Assembly: GCA_900547725.1 (NCBI GenBank)
Contig: URHR01000043.1
Span: 1 to 17,245 of the forward strand
From: an uncultured Eubacteriales bacterium
Lineage (GTDB): Bacteria; Bacillota; Clostridia; Oscillospirales; CAG-272
DNA length: 17,245 nt
Direction: 5' to 3'
Below the pieces are notes generated by a model. That model ran no database searches, was not told the origin of the DNA, and saw nothing but the letters and a program-made list of their open reading frames with translations. The position numbers and the translations under genes were made by a program. This document shows positions 6,929-15,179 of this stretch, one piece after another (positions within the stretch are counted from its first letter, which is position 1; every line of letters starts with the position of its first letter).

Positions 6929-7181
6929 TTCCCATTGTAACATCCCTACCATTTCTATCCGGTAGCGAAAGCGAGGCGACAGCCTTAGCAGCCGGAATAC
7001 GTAGCACGGAATATGGCTATACCAAAATCTGTACAACAAAAAAAGGGGTAAAAATCCCCTTAGTTAAAGGTCTTGAAGGTTCTTAGGGGTGACAGTTGCA
7101 AAGCAACTGTCAGTAGCGAAGCGTTACTTCTTCCTAAAGAAGTCCCCTAAGCAGGGTTTGGGACAGCGTCCCAAGGTCTTT
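6929..7181 (-). repeat. Dispersed composite repeat, copy R2 (inverted relative to R1)
   Basis: Read on the minus strand this begins AAGACCTTGGGACGCTGTCC, as R1 does, and runs to GTTACAATGGG. The 52-base core is at 6986-7037 (four differences from 1983-2034). Compared with R1, the central hairpin is split by an extra segment (about 7090-7124) with its own 10-bp stem (7090-7099 with 7103-7112). The variable part before the right end is shorter. A GGGGTAAAAATCCCC-type hairpin sits near 7046-7060. It fills the gap between the ThrE promoter and the FeoB stop, and the hairpin at 7158-7174 may act as the FeoB terminator. I see no gene in it. Confidence 0.8.
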
Positions 7182-7186
7182 CCCCT

Positions 7187-8908
7187 TTACACCCAGTAAA
7201 CTACCACAGCCGTCGCATACGCAAACAGAAGCGGGAGCAGGAGACGACGCGGGCGGGGCTGTACAACCAGAGTCGCCACGCAGGGGAAATAGAAGAGGTA
7301 GAATACCATGAGGGAGAGCGCCGAACGGGCATTCAGAATACCGGACGCGGACAACGCAAGCCCGATACCGGACGGAGTCCCCTCCCCAAGCAGAACACCC
7401 AGAACCGAGAGCGTTGCCTCCTTTGCGCCGATTCCGCAGAGAAGCGCCGAAACAATCCGCCAATCCCCGCAACCGAACGGGCGGAACAGCGGCGCGAGAA
7501 ACCCGCCGAGCACCGCAAGCATACTTTGGTCAACCGAAACCATACCCGCCTGCCCGAAGCGGAAATGCGACAGTCCCCAGACCCCCACCGAGGTCAGAAG
7601 AATCAGTCCCCCGGCGCGGGAGAAAAAATGAGCCAACTGCTCGCAAACCGCGCCGATGAGATCGGAGGCGGACGGAAGCCGCAGAAGCGGTAGCGCATCG
7701 GAATGTACCCCCGGAATCGCATTTACGCGCGACCGGCGAGCGTCCAACGCACAGAAAAGCAGAAACACACACCCGCTCAAAATCCAGAGGAGCGCACAGA
7801 TCCACCAACCGTTTTTTCCGAAAAATGCCTCCGAAACCGTCAGACAGAGCGGAATCCGCGCCGAACACGCAACCGCCGGAAGATAATTGGCGCAACGGCG
7901 GCGCGCGCAACCGTCCCGCATCCCGCGCGTGCAAAGAACGGCGGGAACGGAACACCCAAAGCCGAGCAGAAGCGGCGTTACCGCATCCCCGCGCAGTCCG
8001 AAACGGCGGAAGAGCGGGTCAAACAGCCGCGCCGCGCGCGAAAGATACCCCGATTGCTCCAGAAAAGTCTGCATCAGAAACAAAAGCAACAGGCGCGGAA
8101 AAAATCCGAGAATTGCTCCCACCCCGCCGAGCACCCCGTCCGTCAACAGCGAGCGAAACCACGCCGCCGCGGGAATCCGCCCGAACAGCGCGGACAGCGG
8201 CGCAAGACAGCGCGCCGAAAAGCCGTCGGACAACAGCGTGCCGAACGATCCGAACACCAACCAAAGCACAGCCGTCATCAGAGCAAAAAAGAGCGGGAAG
8301 CCGACCGCCGGGTGCAGAAGTGCGCGATCCCATGCGGCAACCGCCCGACGCCTGCGGCTTCTGACCGATCCGACCGCCGCCGACAGCGGAGCGAGCAGAG
8401 CGCGGGACAACAGCCCGACCTTCGGCAGTTCTGCCCCGTCCGCAAACAGCGTGCGAACCTGCTCCACACCCATCCCCGACCGCGCGGACAGCGGCAGGAA
8501 CGGAACGCGGGACAGCACCGTCAGCGCATTGGCAGAGGGAATCCGTTCCAACTCGTCACAGAAATTCAGAATCAGAACGGTTGGGACTGACGGAAACAGC
8601 GCCCGGTTCATTTCGCACAACAGTGGGTACTGTGCGGCAAAGCAGGTTGCGTCACAAACGGCAAGCACAAGGTCGGGGGGATTCGCGTGTAAAAAGCCGA
8701 CCGTAACCCGCTCGTCCTCCGACTGCGGCGCGACTGCGCGAAGCCCCGGCAGATCGGTCAGAAGCCAATCGCTTCCTGCCACGCGCGCCGTGAGCGCCTC
8801 CACCGTAACCCCCGCGCGGTTTCCCACCCTGACGTGCTTTCCCGTCAAAAGCCGAAACAGCGAGCTTTTCCCGCAGTTCGGCGCGCCCACCAGAACAGCC
8901 TGTCTCAT
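7187..8908 (-). CDS. feoB: FeoB-type ferrous iron transporter
   Basis: FeoB imports Fe(II) across the inner membrane, gated by a cytosolic G-protein domain. The 573-residue product shows the G domain at its N-terminus: G1 GAPNCGKSS (8-16), the G2 threonine (T35), G3 DLPG (52-55) and G4 NFCD (115-118). It is followed by the membrane part with both family gate motifs, LGFGCSVPAV (with the conserved cysteine) and CGIGAKEATLSVLG. It is shorter than the roughly 770-residue enteric protein, mainly in the C-terminal region. The start at 8908 is chosen because the G domain begins there and a GGGAGG lies upstream. The frame continues 71 codons further upstream, into non-conserved sequence. No feoA or feoC is adjacent. 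I see no convincing promoter or Fur box. G1 differs from the usual GNPNSGKTT, so an atypical paralogue is possible. Confidence 0.88.
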   Translation of the reverse strand: MRQAVLVGAPNCGKSSLFRLLTGKHVRVGNRAGVTVEALTARVAGSDWLLTDLPGLRAVAPQSEDERVTVGFLHANPPDLVLAVCDATCFAAQYPLLCEMNRALFPSVPTVLILNFCDELERIPSANALTVLSRVPFLPLSARSGMGVEQVRTLFADGAELPKVGLLSRALLAPLSAAVGSVRSRRRRAVAAWDRALLHPAVGFPLFFALMTAVLWLVFGSFGTLLSDGFSARCLAPLSALFGRIPAAAWFRSLLTDGVLGGVGAILGFFPRLLLLFLMQTFLEQSGYLSRAARLFDPLFRRFGLRGDAVTPLLLGFGCSVPAVLCTRGMRDGCARRRCANYLPAVACSARIPLCLTVSEAFFGKNGWWICALLWILSGCVFLLFCALDARRSRVNAIPGVHSDALPLLRLPSASDLIGAVCEQLAHFFSRAGGLILLTSVGVWGLSHFRFGQAGMVSVDQSMLAVLGGFLAPLFRPFGCGDWRIVSALLCGIGAKEATLSVLGVLLGEGTPSGIGLALSASGILNARSALSLMVFYLFYFPCVATLVVQPRPRRLLLPLLFAYATAVVVYWV

Positions 8909-9114
8909 ATCCGACCCTCCCCCAAAAACGCTTCCTTTGAGAATATGCCGAACAGACACGAAAAATTCCCCGAGGGCGCAAAACTGCAAAACTGCCAAAC
9001 TGCCACGCTGCAACGGCTTGTCAATCGGAATCCGCATTTTTTTGATTTCTTTATCAGCGAACGCTCCGACGTGCAAATATTTTTGCAAAGCAGAGATTTT
9101 TTTCAAAAAAGGTA

Positions 9115-9143
9115 TTGACAAACGGGAGAAAATCTGGTATAAT
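9115..9143 (+). promoter_or_regulatory. Perfect sigma-A promoter of tRNA-Gln
   Basis: TTGACA (9115-9120), a 17-base spacer and TATAAT (9138-9143) preceded by TGG form a complete consensus with extended -10. Transcription would start near 9150, only about six bases before the mature tRNA. Confidence 0.93.
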
Positions 9144-9155
9144 ATGCGTTGTCAA

Positions 9156-9231
9156 TGCGGCATCGCCAAGCGGTAAGGCAACGGACTCTGACTCCGTCAT
9201 TACCTAGGTTCGAATCCTAGTGCCGCAGCCA
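9156..9231 (+). tRNA. tRNA-Gln (anticodon CTG)
   Basis: The acceptor arms TGCGGCA (9156-9162) and TGCCGCA (9221-9227) pair fully. They are followed by discriminator G and an encoded CCA (9229-9231). The D arm is GCC-GGC. The anticodon stem is ACGGA/TCCGT with loop CTCTGAC, giving anticodon CTG at 9188-9190. The T arm is CTAGG-TTCGAAT-CCTAG. The weak U1-A72 first pair is typical of glutamine tRNAs. The gene stands alone with its own promoter and terminator. Confidence 0.97.
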
Positions 9232-9270
9232 AAACCTTCCCGAACCTGGTTCGGGAAGGTTTTACTTTTT
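9231..9270 (+). terminator. Terminator directly after tRNA-Gln
   Basis: A perfect 15-bp stem (9231-9245 with 9249-9263) with a three-base loop is followed by ACTTTTT. The stem starts on the last base of the CCA end, so it should both stop transcription and define the tRNA precursor end. Confidence 0.88.
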
Positions 9271-9305
9271 CACTCTTCACTCTTCGCTTACTGCGGGAGG
9301 TTTTT

Positions 9306-10685
9306 ATGTCGGTTCGTTTCTTCCATACGAAAAAAGCACAGGGTGAAATCCGGATGACGGACGGCTCTCTGTGGAAAAATATGCTCCTGCTCAGCATTCC
9401 GCTGATGCTTTCCCAGTTGTTGCAGGTGCTCTTCAACATGGCGGACGTGGCGGTGGTGGGCAAATTCTCAAGCGCGGAAGCCTTGGGCGCGGTCGGCTCA
9501 ACCACCATTCTGGTCTCCCTGTTTACGGGCTTTCTCATCGGAATGGGAAGTGCCGTCAACGTCCGCGTGGCGCAACACCTCGGCGCTCGCGAAAAGGCGC
9601 GTACATCGGCTACCATCCGCACCTCGTTTATCATCTGCCTTGCAACGGGCTGTATCATCACGGTGCTCTGCCTGCTTTCCGCGCGGTTCATGCTGGAGTT
9701 GCTCGGCACGAAGGAGGATCTCATCGAGGGGGCTGTCCTCTATTTCCGCATCTATGCGCTCGGAATGCCCGCGCTCGGAATCTTCAACTTCGGTAACGGC
9801 GTGCTCAGCGCGAACGGAGACACGAAGCGTCCGCTTGTCTATCTGATGATCGCGGGGCTTCTGAACGTCATGTTCAACCTGTTTTTTGTCATCGTCTGCG
9901 ACATGGCGGAGGACGGCGTTGCACTCGCCAGTATCATCACGCAATATGTATCCGCAGTGCTCATTCTGATCCACATGGGACGGCAGACCGACGACTGCGC
10001 CTTCCGTCTCCGTGATCTGAAAGACGGAATTGACAGAACGGAAGGAAACCGCGTCCTCGGGCTTGGAATTCCGGCAGGACTTCAGAACGCTGTTTTTGCC
10101 GTTGCAAATCTCTTTATTCAGGGCGCGGTCAACTCCTTTGAATCGGTCATGGTGGAAGGAAACTCCGCCGCCGCAAACGCCGATGCCATCATTTACAACG
10201 TGATGGCGGCATTCTACACCGCCTGCTCGACCTTCATGGGTCAGAATCTCGGCGCGGGCAAGCGGGATCGCGTGCTGAAGAGTTACTTCATCGGCATTAT
10301 ATATTCCTTTGCGGCGGGCGCGATTCTCGGCGGCGCGCTGTTCCTGTTCGGCAAAGAGTTTTTGTCCCTGTTCACCAACGAAGAAGCAGTTGTGGAAGCG
10401 GGGTTGTTGCGGACGCGGATCATGTGCTTCTCCTATGCGGTCAGCGCTTTCATGGATTGCACCATCGCCGCCAACCGCGGAATCGGCAAGAGCCTTGTGC
10501 CGACCATCATTGTAATTATGGGCTCTTGCGTGTTCCGTATCGTGTGGATTTATACCGTGTTCGCCCATTTTCACACCATCCCGTCCCTGTATCTGCTGTA
10601 CATCTTCTCGTGGACGATTACCGCGATTGCGGAAATCATTTGCTTTACCGTCAACTACAGAAAACTGGCAACGAACAAAATCTGA
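9306..10685 (+). CDS. MATE family efflux transporter
   Basis: MATE proteins expel cationic drugs or metabolites in exchange for Na+ or H+. The 459-residue product has the usual length and about twelve membrane helices in two related halves. It shows family signatures in the first helix (PLMLSQLLQVLFNMADVAVV) and near GFLIGMGSAVNVRVAQHLGA. In the second half it shows IPAGLQNAVFAVANLFIQ, and FMGQNLGAGKRDRV marks a conserved loop. It is closest in pattern to the DinF/MepA-like branch. The start at 9306 has GGGAGG six bases upstream and is preferred to the internal ATG at 9354, which lacks one. No promoter is visible in the 74 bases between the tRNA and this gene. The substrate is unknown. Confidence 0.92.
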   Translation: MSVRFFHTKKAQGEIRMTDGSLWKNMLLLSIPLMLSQLLQVLFNMADVAVVGKFSSAEALGAVGSTTILVSLFTGFLIGMGSAVNVRVAQHLGAREKARTSATIRTSFIICLATGCIITVLCLLSARFMLELLGTKEDLIEGAVLYFRIYALGMPALGIFNFGNGVLSANGDTKRPLVYLMIAGLLNVMFNLFFVIVCDMAEDGVALASIITQYVSAVLILIHMGRQTDDCAFRLRDLKDGIDRTEGNRVLGLGIPAGLQNAVFAVANLFIQGAVNSFESVMVEGNSAAANADAIIYNVMAAFYTACSTFMGQNLGAGKRDRVLKSYFIGIIYSFAAGAILGGALFLFGKEFLSLFTNEEAVVEAGLLRTRIMCFSYAVSAFMDCTIAANRGIGKSLVPTIIVIMGSCVFRIVWIYTVFAHFHTIPSLYLLYIFSWTITAIAEIICFTVNYRKLATNKI

Positions 10686-10693
10686 AGTCTTTC

Positions 10694-10730
10694 AACCTCC
10701 CATGCCCCCGTATGGGAGGTTTGCTTTTTT
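10694..10730 (+). terminator. Rho-independent terminator after the MATE gene
   Basis: A 10-bp stem, AACCTCCCAT (10694-10703) with ATGGGAGGTT (10712-10721), has an eight-base loop and is followed by TGCTTTTTT. It sits eight bases after the stop codon. Confidence 0.9.
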
Positions 10731-10788
10731 GGTTTCTCTTCACAGAGTTCTCTTTTTCGGGAACGCCTTCTTTTCTTCTCTCCCCCGC

Positions 10789-10817
10789 TTGCAATCCGCG
10801 TGAAAATATGCTATAAT
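10789..10817 (+). promoter_or_regulatory. Sigma-A promoter of the YhaO/YhaN/HAD operon
   Basis: TTGCAA (10789-10794), 17 bases and TATAAT (10812-10817), with TGC before the -10, form an extended -10 promoter. Transcription would start near 10824, about 53 bases before the first ATG. Confidence 0.87.
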
Positions 10818-10876
10818 GATAGTACTTAACAGGAATGAAAAACGCGCTGAGCCGCATTTGCTATAAGGAGATCTTC

Positions 10877-11935
10877 ATGAAACTGATTCACTGCGCCGAC
10901 ATCCATCTGGACGCTCCGTTGGAGTCGGTCTTTCCGCCCGAGGGCGCACGGGAATACCGTCGGGCGGTTCTTTCCGATTTTTCCGCACTGGTCGAAAGTG
11001 CCGACCGAAACGGCGCGGACGCACTTCTGATTGCGGGCGATCTCTTCGATTCCGACAACACCTCCGAGCGCACCGTGCGCCATGTGCTGGATCTTTTCCG
11101 CGCGCATCCCAATCTTTCGGTATTCTACCTTGCGGGAAATCACGACGGCGGCGGACTTACCGCGCGCTCCGATCTGCCCAGCAACCTGCACACCTTCGGG
11201 CAGGACTGGACCTATTTCGATTTCGGCGAGGTCATGATTGCAGGAGGAACTGCTCCCGACCCCGCCGCGCTCTCCCTGCCCCCCGAGCGCGTGAACGTTG
11301 TCCTGCTTCACGGGCAGGTACGCGGCGGCGGAAAAGGCGGCGAATATTCCATCTCTTTTTCCAAACTCAAGAACAAAAACATCGACTATCTCGCGCTGGG
11401 GCATCTGCACACCTATCGGGAAGCCACGCTCGACGCGCGCGGTATCGCCTGCTACTCCGGATGTCTGATGGGGCGCGGGTTTGACGAATGCGGCAGAAAA
11501 GGTTATGTGCTTCTGGAAACGGTCAACAGCCGCGTGAACCACACCTTTGTCCCCTTTGCCTCCCGTGTTTTTCACGAAATCTCCTTTGACGTCAGCGGCT
11601 ACGCCTCCTGCCCCGAGTTGGAAAGCGCCCTGCGGAAGGAAACCGGGAATATTCCGAAAACGGACTTCTGCCGTCTGGTTCTGAAGGGGCAGGTCGACCC
11701 CGAGTGCCCGCCCGACATCAGACAACTGCAAACCGATCTTGCGGGCAGTTTTGCCCTGCTCCGCATCCGCGACGAAACAACCCTGCGCATTGACCCGCGG
11801 GACTATGAGAACGATATTTCCCTCAAGGGCGAATTCATCCGCCGGGTTCTTGCCTCAGAGCAGGATTCCGCCGAACAGGAGCGGATTATCGCCTGCGGAT
11901 TGCGCGCCCTGCGCGGAGAGGAGCCTGAAATATGA
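10877..11935 (+). CDS. SbcD/YhaO-like metallophosphoesterase (DNA nuclease subunit)
   Basis: This is a calcineurin-like phosphoesterase of the SbcD/Mre11/YhaO group, a Mn-dependent nuclease that works with an SMC-like ATPase. The 352 residues show the metal ligands in order: CADIHLD (D8, H10), GDLFD (54-58), GNHD (87-90), LLHG (142-145) and GHLH (174-177). The C-terminal third is the variable capping region. The start at 10877 has AAGGAG six bases upstream; the frame's earlier ATG at 10835 has none. Its stop overlaps the start of the ATPase gene (ATGA), as expected of partners. It matches Bacillus YhaO more than E. coli SbcD because of the partner's type. A role in DNA end processing is inferred from family. 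Confidence 0.9.
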   Translation: MKLIHCADIHLDAPLESVFPPEGAREYRRAVLSDFSALVESADRNGADALLIAGDLFDSDNTSERTVRHVLDLFRAHPNLSVFYLAGNHDGGGLTARSDLPSNLHTFGQDWTYFDFGEVMIAGGTAPDPAALSLPPERVNVVLLHGQVRGGGKGGEYSISFSKLKNKNIDYLALGHLHTYREATLDARGIACYSGCLMGRGFDECGRKGYVLLETVNSRVNHTFVPFASRVFHEISFDVSGYASCPELESALRKETGNIPKTDFCRLVLKGQVDPECPPDIRQLQTDLAGSFALLRIRDETTLRIDPRDYENDISLKGEFIRRVLASEQDSAEQERIIACGLRALRGEEPEI

Positions 11936-14511
11936 AGCTGTTGCGATTGGAAATTCAGAATTTCGGAAAGTTCAGCGGCTACACCCAAGACCTCACGGGC
12001 GGGCTGAACACGCTCTGCGAGGAAAACGGTTGGGGCAAGAGCACACTGGCGGTCTTTATCAAGGCAATGCTCTACGGGCTTCCCGCCACGCGCAAAACCG
12101 ATCTCGACCTCAACGAACGCCGCAAATACGCGCCGTGGAACGGCGGAACGTTTGGCGGCAGTCTCACGTTTGAAAGCGCCAAGGGGCGATTCCGCATCGA
12201 ACGGGTGTTCGGAATCAAGGAAGCGCAGGACGAATTCCGTCTCTACGATCTGAAAACGAACAAGCCATCGGACGCTTACGGCTCTGATGTCGGCATCGAG
12301 CTGTTCGGCATTGACGCGGACGGCTTTGAGCGGAGCGCCTATCTCTCGGAGCGCTCGCTTGATCCCAAGAGCGAGAACGCCTCGATTCTCTCCAAGCTGA
12401 CGGGGTTGATCGAAGACCCCGACGACATCGGCTGTTACGATGACGCGCAGGCACTGATTGATAAGCGCCGCCGCTATTACGAGATAAAGGGCGGAAGAGG
12501 TTACATCAGCGAACTGGATACCGAATGCGCGGAAAAGAAGCAACAGCTTGCCGACCTGCGGGAAAAGGCAGTCACGGAAGCCGAAACCGCGGCGGCTCTT
12601 CGGGAAGCGGAGAAAAAGACCGCCGCGGCGGAAAAAGCGTTGAACAACTGCCGCGCGGTCAAAAGCGCCGCCGACCGCAATCGGATTCTGCGGTCGCAAT
12701 ACAATTCCATGCAAACCGCCGTGCGTTCCAAAGAGCGGCGCGAAGCGGAAATTACAGGCGCGTTTGGCGGAACTGTTCCGACGGATGCGGAGGTCAGCGC
12801 CAATCGCGGGCGGCTTGCGGAATACCGCAGTACGCAACGGATGCTTGCAGATGCCGCGCTTCCCGCAGAGGAGCAGAAGCGGCTCTCCGAACTGTCCTCC
12901 CGTTTTCCGAAACGGATTCCGACATCCGCCGATTTTGACCGCGCTGACGCGTCAGAGCGCGCACTCCGCGATGCCGAATCCGCTCTGCGCGGCATGACCG
13001 AACCGAACGCCCCCCCTGCCGTTATGCGACTGTTACGCGTCGGAGTCCCCTCCGAGGAAAAACTGAACCGCGCGGTGCGGGCGCTTGAGGAAGCGGAACG
13101 CCTTGCCGCCGAAGAGCGCGCGGCGCACAGTTCCGGGCAATCCGGGCGGCGGATCCCGCTGTTCCTCCCCCTGCTTGCCCTGATTTGCAGCATCATGCTC
13201 TTCGCTCTGCTCGCTGTCCCTTCCCTGTCGCTTCAGCCGCTCCCGTTGGCACTGGGCGGCGGTGCGTTGGTGTTTGCGGCGGTGATCCTGTTTCTTGCGG
13301 GCGGCTCGCCGAAGAAAAGCGCGCGCCCCGAGCCGAAGAAGCAAACCTCTGCCGAAGTGGCAGCGCCGGTGATTTCCATGTTGGACAGCTACGGTTTGCA
13401 CCGCGCGGACGGCAACTGCCGGGATGAGTTGGCGCAACTCTCAATGCTCTGCGCGCAGGCACGCACGCTTGAGGGGCTCAACCTCCAACTTGCGCCGAAG
13501 CGGCGGGAGCTGAACGGGAGGGTTGCCAAGCACACGGCGGATCTGAACGCCTTTTTCGCGGCGTTCGGGCTGTCCGTCCCCCCGCAAAAAGAAACCGCCC
13601 GCGCGCTTGCCCGTTTGCGGAGCGATGCGGATACGCTTGCAGACCTGCGACGCCGCGACGCCGCAGCGCGCGAAAAGCGGGTCGGATTGGAAGAGAAACT
13701 GAACGCAGAAAAAGCCGCGATGCAGACGTTTTTCAACCGTCTGACCGTTGCCCGTGCCGGAACTTTACTTGAGGACTGTCAGGCACAGATTGAGAGCCTT
13801 TGTCTGGAATACCGCCAGTTGCAACGGGATTTAGCCGAGGCGCGGAAGTCCGCCACTGAATTTTACGGAGCAAACCGGGCGATTCTGGATGCGCCCGAGC
13901 AACCCGCCGCAAACACCGCCGAAAAGGAAGCCGCGCTCCGCACGGCGCTTGAAAACGCCCGCAAAGAGGAGAACGCACTGCGCCTGTCTCTGAACCGTTT
14001 GAGCGAGGCAACCGCCGAAATACCCGGGTTGAACGACCGCATCGCCTACCTCTCCGAGCAAGCGGAAACGGCGCGTGCCAATCTCGCAACCCTGCGCAAA
14101 ACCGCCAAGTATCTGGAAACCGCCAAGGAGGCGCTTTCCACGCGCTATCTGGGCGGAATGCAGACGGCGTTTGAGCGGCGGCTTGCTCTGCTCGGAAAGT
14201 CCACTGCTCCGCAGGCGGTCATCGACCCGCAGCTTTCCCTGACGGTTCGCGACGGCAGCATCAGCCGCAGTCTTGCAACCGCGAGCCGCGGAACACGTGA
14301 CCTGTTACAGTTCTGCGCCCGTCTGGCGCTGACCGAGGTTCTCTCCGCCGAAGGAGAGAAGCCGTTCCTGCTTCTGGATGACCCGTTTGTCAACTTCGAC
14401 GCGCCCCATCTGGAAGCGGCGCTCGCGTACCTGCGAGAACTCGGCAAAGAAATGCAGATCCTCTATCTGGTCTGCCACGGAAGCCGCGCCGCAAAGGAGG
14501 AACGCGCATGA
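11932..14511 (+). CDS. YhaN-like AAA ATPase with central membrane segments (SbcC-related)
   Basis: This is an 859-residue SMC/Rad50-like ATPase. The N-terminal Walker A, ENGWGKST (31-38), and the C-terminal Walker B, FLLLDDPFVNFD (812-823), must come together to form the nucleotide site. SRGTRDLLQ (785-793) is in the signature position. The long middle is charged and coiled-coil rich (about 175-280 and 470-760). Unlike SbcC, it has no zinc hook. Instead two membrane helices (about 408-430 and 436-457) sit at the middle, the arrangement of Bacillus YhaN, which is somewhat longer. The ATPase should therefore be anchored with its head in the cytoplasm and act with the phosphoesterase encoded just upstream. 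The exact substrate is not known from sequence. Confidence 0.88.
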   Translation: MKLLRLEIQNFGKFSGYTQDLTGGLNTLCEENGWGKSTLAVFIKAMLYGLPATRKTDLDLNERRKYAPWNGGTFGGSLTFESAKGRFRIERVFGIKEAQDEFRLYDLKTNKPSDAYGSDVGIELFGIDADGFERSAYLSERSLDPKSENASILSKLTGLIEDPDDIGCYDDAQALIDKRRRYYEIKGGRGYISELDTECAEKKQQLADLREKAVTEAETAAALREAEKKTAAAEKALNNCRAVKSAADRNRILRSQYNSMQTAVRSKERREAEITGAFGGTVPTDAEVSANRGRLAEYRSTQRMLADAALPAEEQKRLSELSSRFPKRIPTSADFDRADASERALRDAESALRGMTEPNAPPAVMRLLRVGVPSEEKLNRAVRALEEAERLAAEERAAHSSGQSGRRIPLFLPLLALICSIMLFALLAVPSLSLQPLPLALGGGALVFAAVILFLAGGSPKKSARPEPKKQTSAEVAAPVISMLDSYGLHRADGNCRDELAQLSMLCAQARTLEGLNLQLAPKRRELNGRVAKHTADLNAFFAAFGLSVPPQKETARALARLRSDADTLADLRRRDAAAREKRVGLEEKLNAEKAAMQTFFNRLTVARAGTLLEDCQAQIESLCLEYRQLQRDLAEARKSATEFYGANRAILDAPEQPAANTAEKEAALRTALENARKEENALRLSLNRLSEATAEIPGLNDRIAYLSEQAETARANLATLRKTAKYLETAKEALSTRYLGGMQTAFERRLALLGKSTAPQAVIDPQLSLTVRDGSISRSLATASRGTRDLLQFCARLALTEVLSAEGEKPFLLLDDPFVNFDAPHLEAALAYLRELGKEMQILYLVCHGSRAAKEERA

Positions 14512-15176
14512 TCCGCAATCTGTTTTTCGATCTGGACGACACACTGCTTGACTTTCGCAGATCGGAGCACGACGCATTGAAAGAAACACTTCTCGCGGCG
14601 GGTATTCCCGTCACCGAGGCGCTTCTCGCCCGCTACGCCGAAATCAACGCGGGCTACTGGAAGCGTCTGGAGCGGCGGGAGGTCACACGCGACAAGCTGA
14701 AAATTCTCCGCTTCCGCGATCTGTTTGCGGAAATCGGCGCTGACGGCGCAGATCCCGCCGCAATCTGCGCCGCTTATGAAATGCGGCTCGGTCAACAGCA
14801 TCACCTGATCCCGGGCGCAGCGGAAGCGCTTCGGGACCTTCGCAAGGATTACCGCCTGTTCGCGGCATCCAACGGGACAGGCTCTGTTCAGCGCTCCCGT
14901 CTCGCGGGCGCGGGAATTGCGGATTTGTTTGACGGCTTATTCATCTCCGAGGAGCTTGGCGTGGAAAAGCCTTCTGCGGCATTCTTTGATGCCTGTTTTG
15001 CGCGCTTTCCCGAGTTGAAGCGCTCCGAGACCGCCATGATCGGCGACAGTCTGACTTCCGACATTGCGGGAGGTCATGCCGCCGGGCTTCTGACCGTCTG
15101 GTTCAACCCCTCCCACGCGCCCAACCCCACTTCTATCCGCCCTGACCGGGAGGTGGAAAGGTTGTGCGAGGTGTAG
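14508..15176 (+). CDS. HAD-family hydrolase, YjjG/YfnB type (probable nucleotidase)
   Basis: The 222-residue protein is a haloacid dehalogenase-type phosphatase. Motif I is FFDLDDTLLDF (D8 nucleophile, D10), motif II is ASNGT (S121), motif III is the lysine in GVEKPS (K154), and motif IV is GDSLTSDIAGG (179-189). The last pattern followed by VWFNP is characteristic of the YjjG/YfnB subgroup, whose E. coli member is a pyrimidine 5'-nucleotidase. An alpha-helical cap of about 80 residues follows motif I. It starts inside the stop of the ATPase gene (ATGA) with AAAGGAGGA upstream, so it belongs to that operon. A link with nucleotides released by the nuclease pair is plausible but is inference. 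Confidence 0.9.
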   Translation: MIRNLFFDLDDTLLDFRRSEHDALKETLLAAGIPVTEALLARYAEINAGYWKRLERREVTRDKLKILRFRDLFAEIGADGADPAAICAAYEMRLGQQHHLIPGAAEALRDLRKDYRLFAASNGTGSVQRSRLAGAGIADLFDGLFISEELGVEKPSAAFFDACFARFPELKRSETAMIGDSLTSDIAGGHAAGLLTVWFNPSHAPNPTSIRPDREVERLCEV

Positions 15177-15179
15177 AGA

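Noticed and set aside
8909..9121. 71-codon N-terminal extension of FeoB
   Set aside because: FeoB G domains begin at the chosen start. The extension overlaps tandem 8-base repeats and has no family similarity that I can see.
13033..13462. Minus-strand open frames inside the YhaN-like gene
   Set aside because: They are shadows over the membrane-segment coding region, with arginine- and serine-rich low-complexity translations and no ribosome binding sites.
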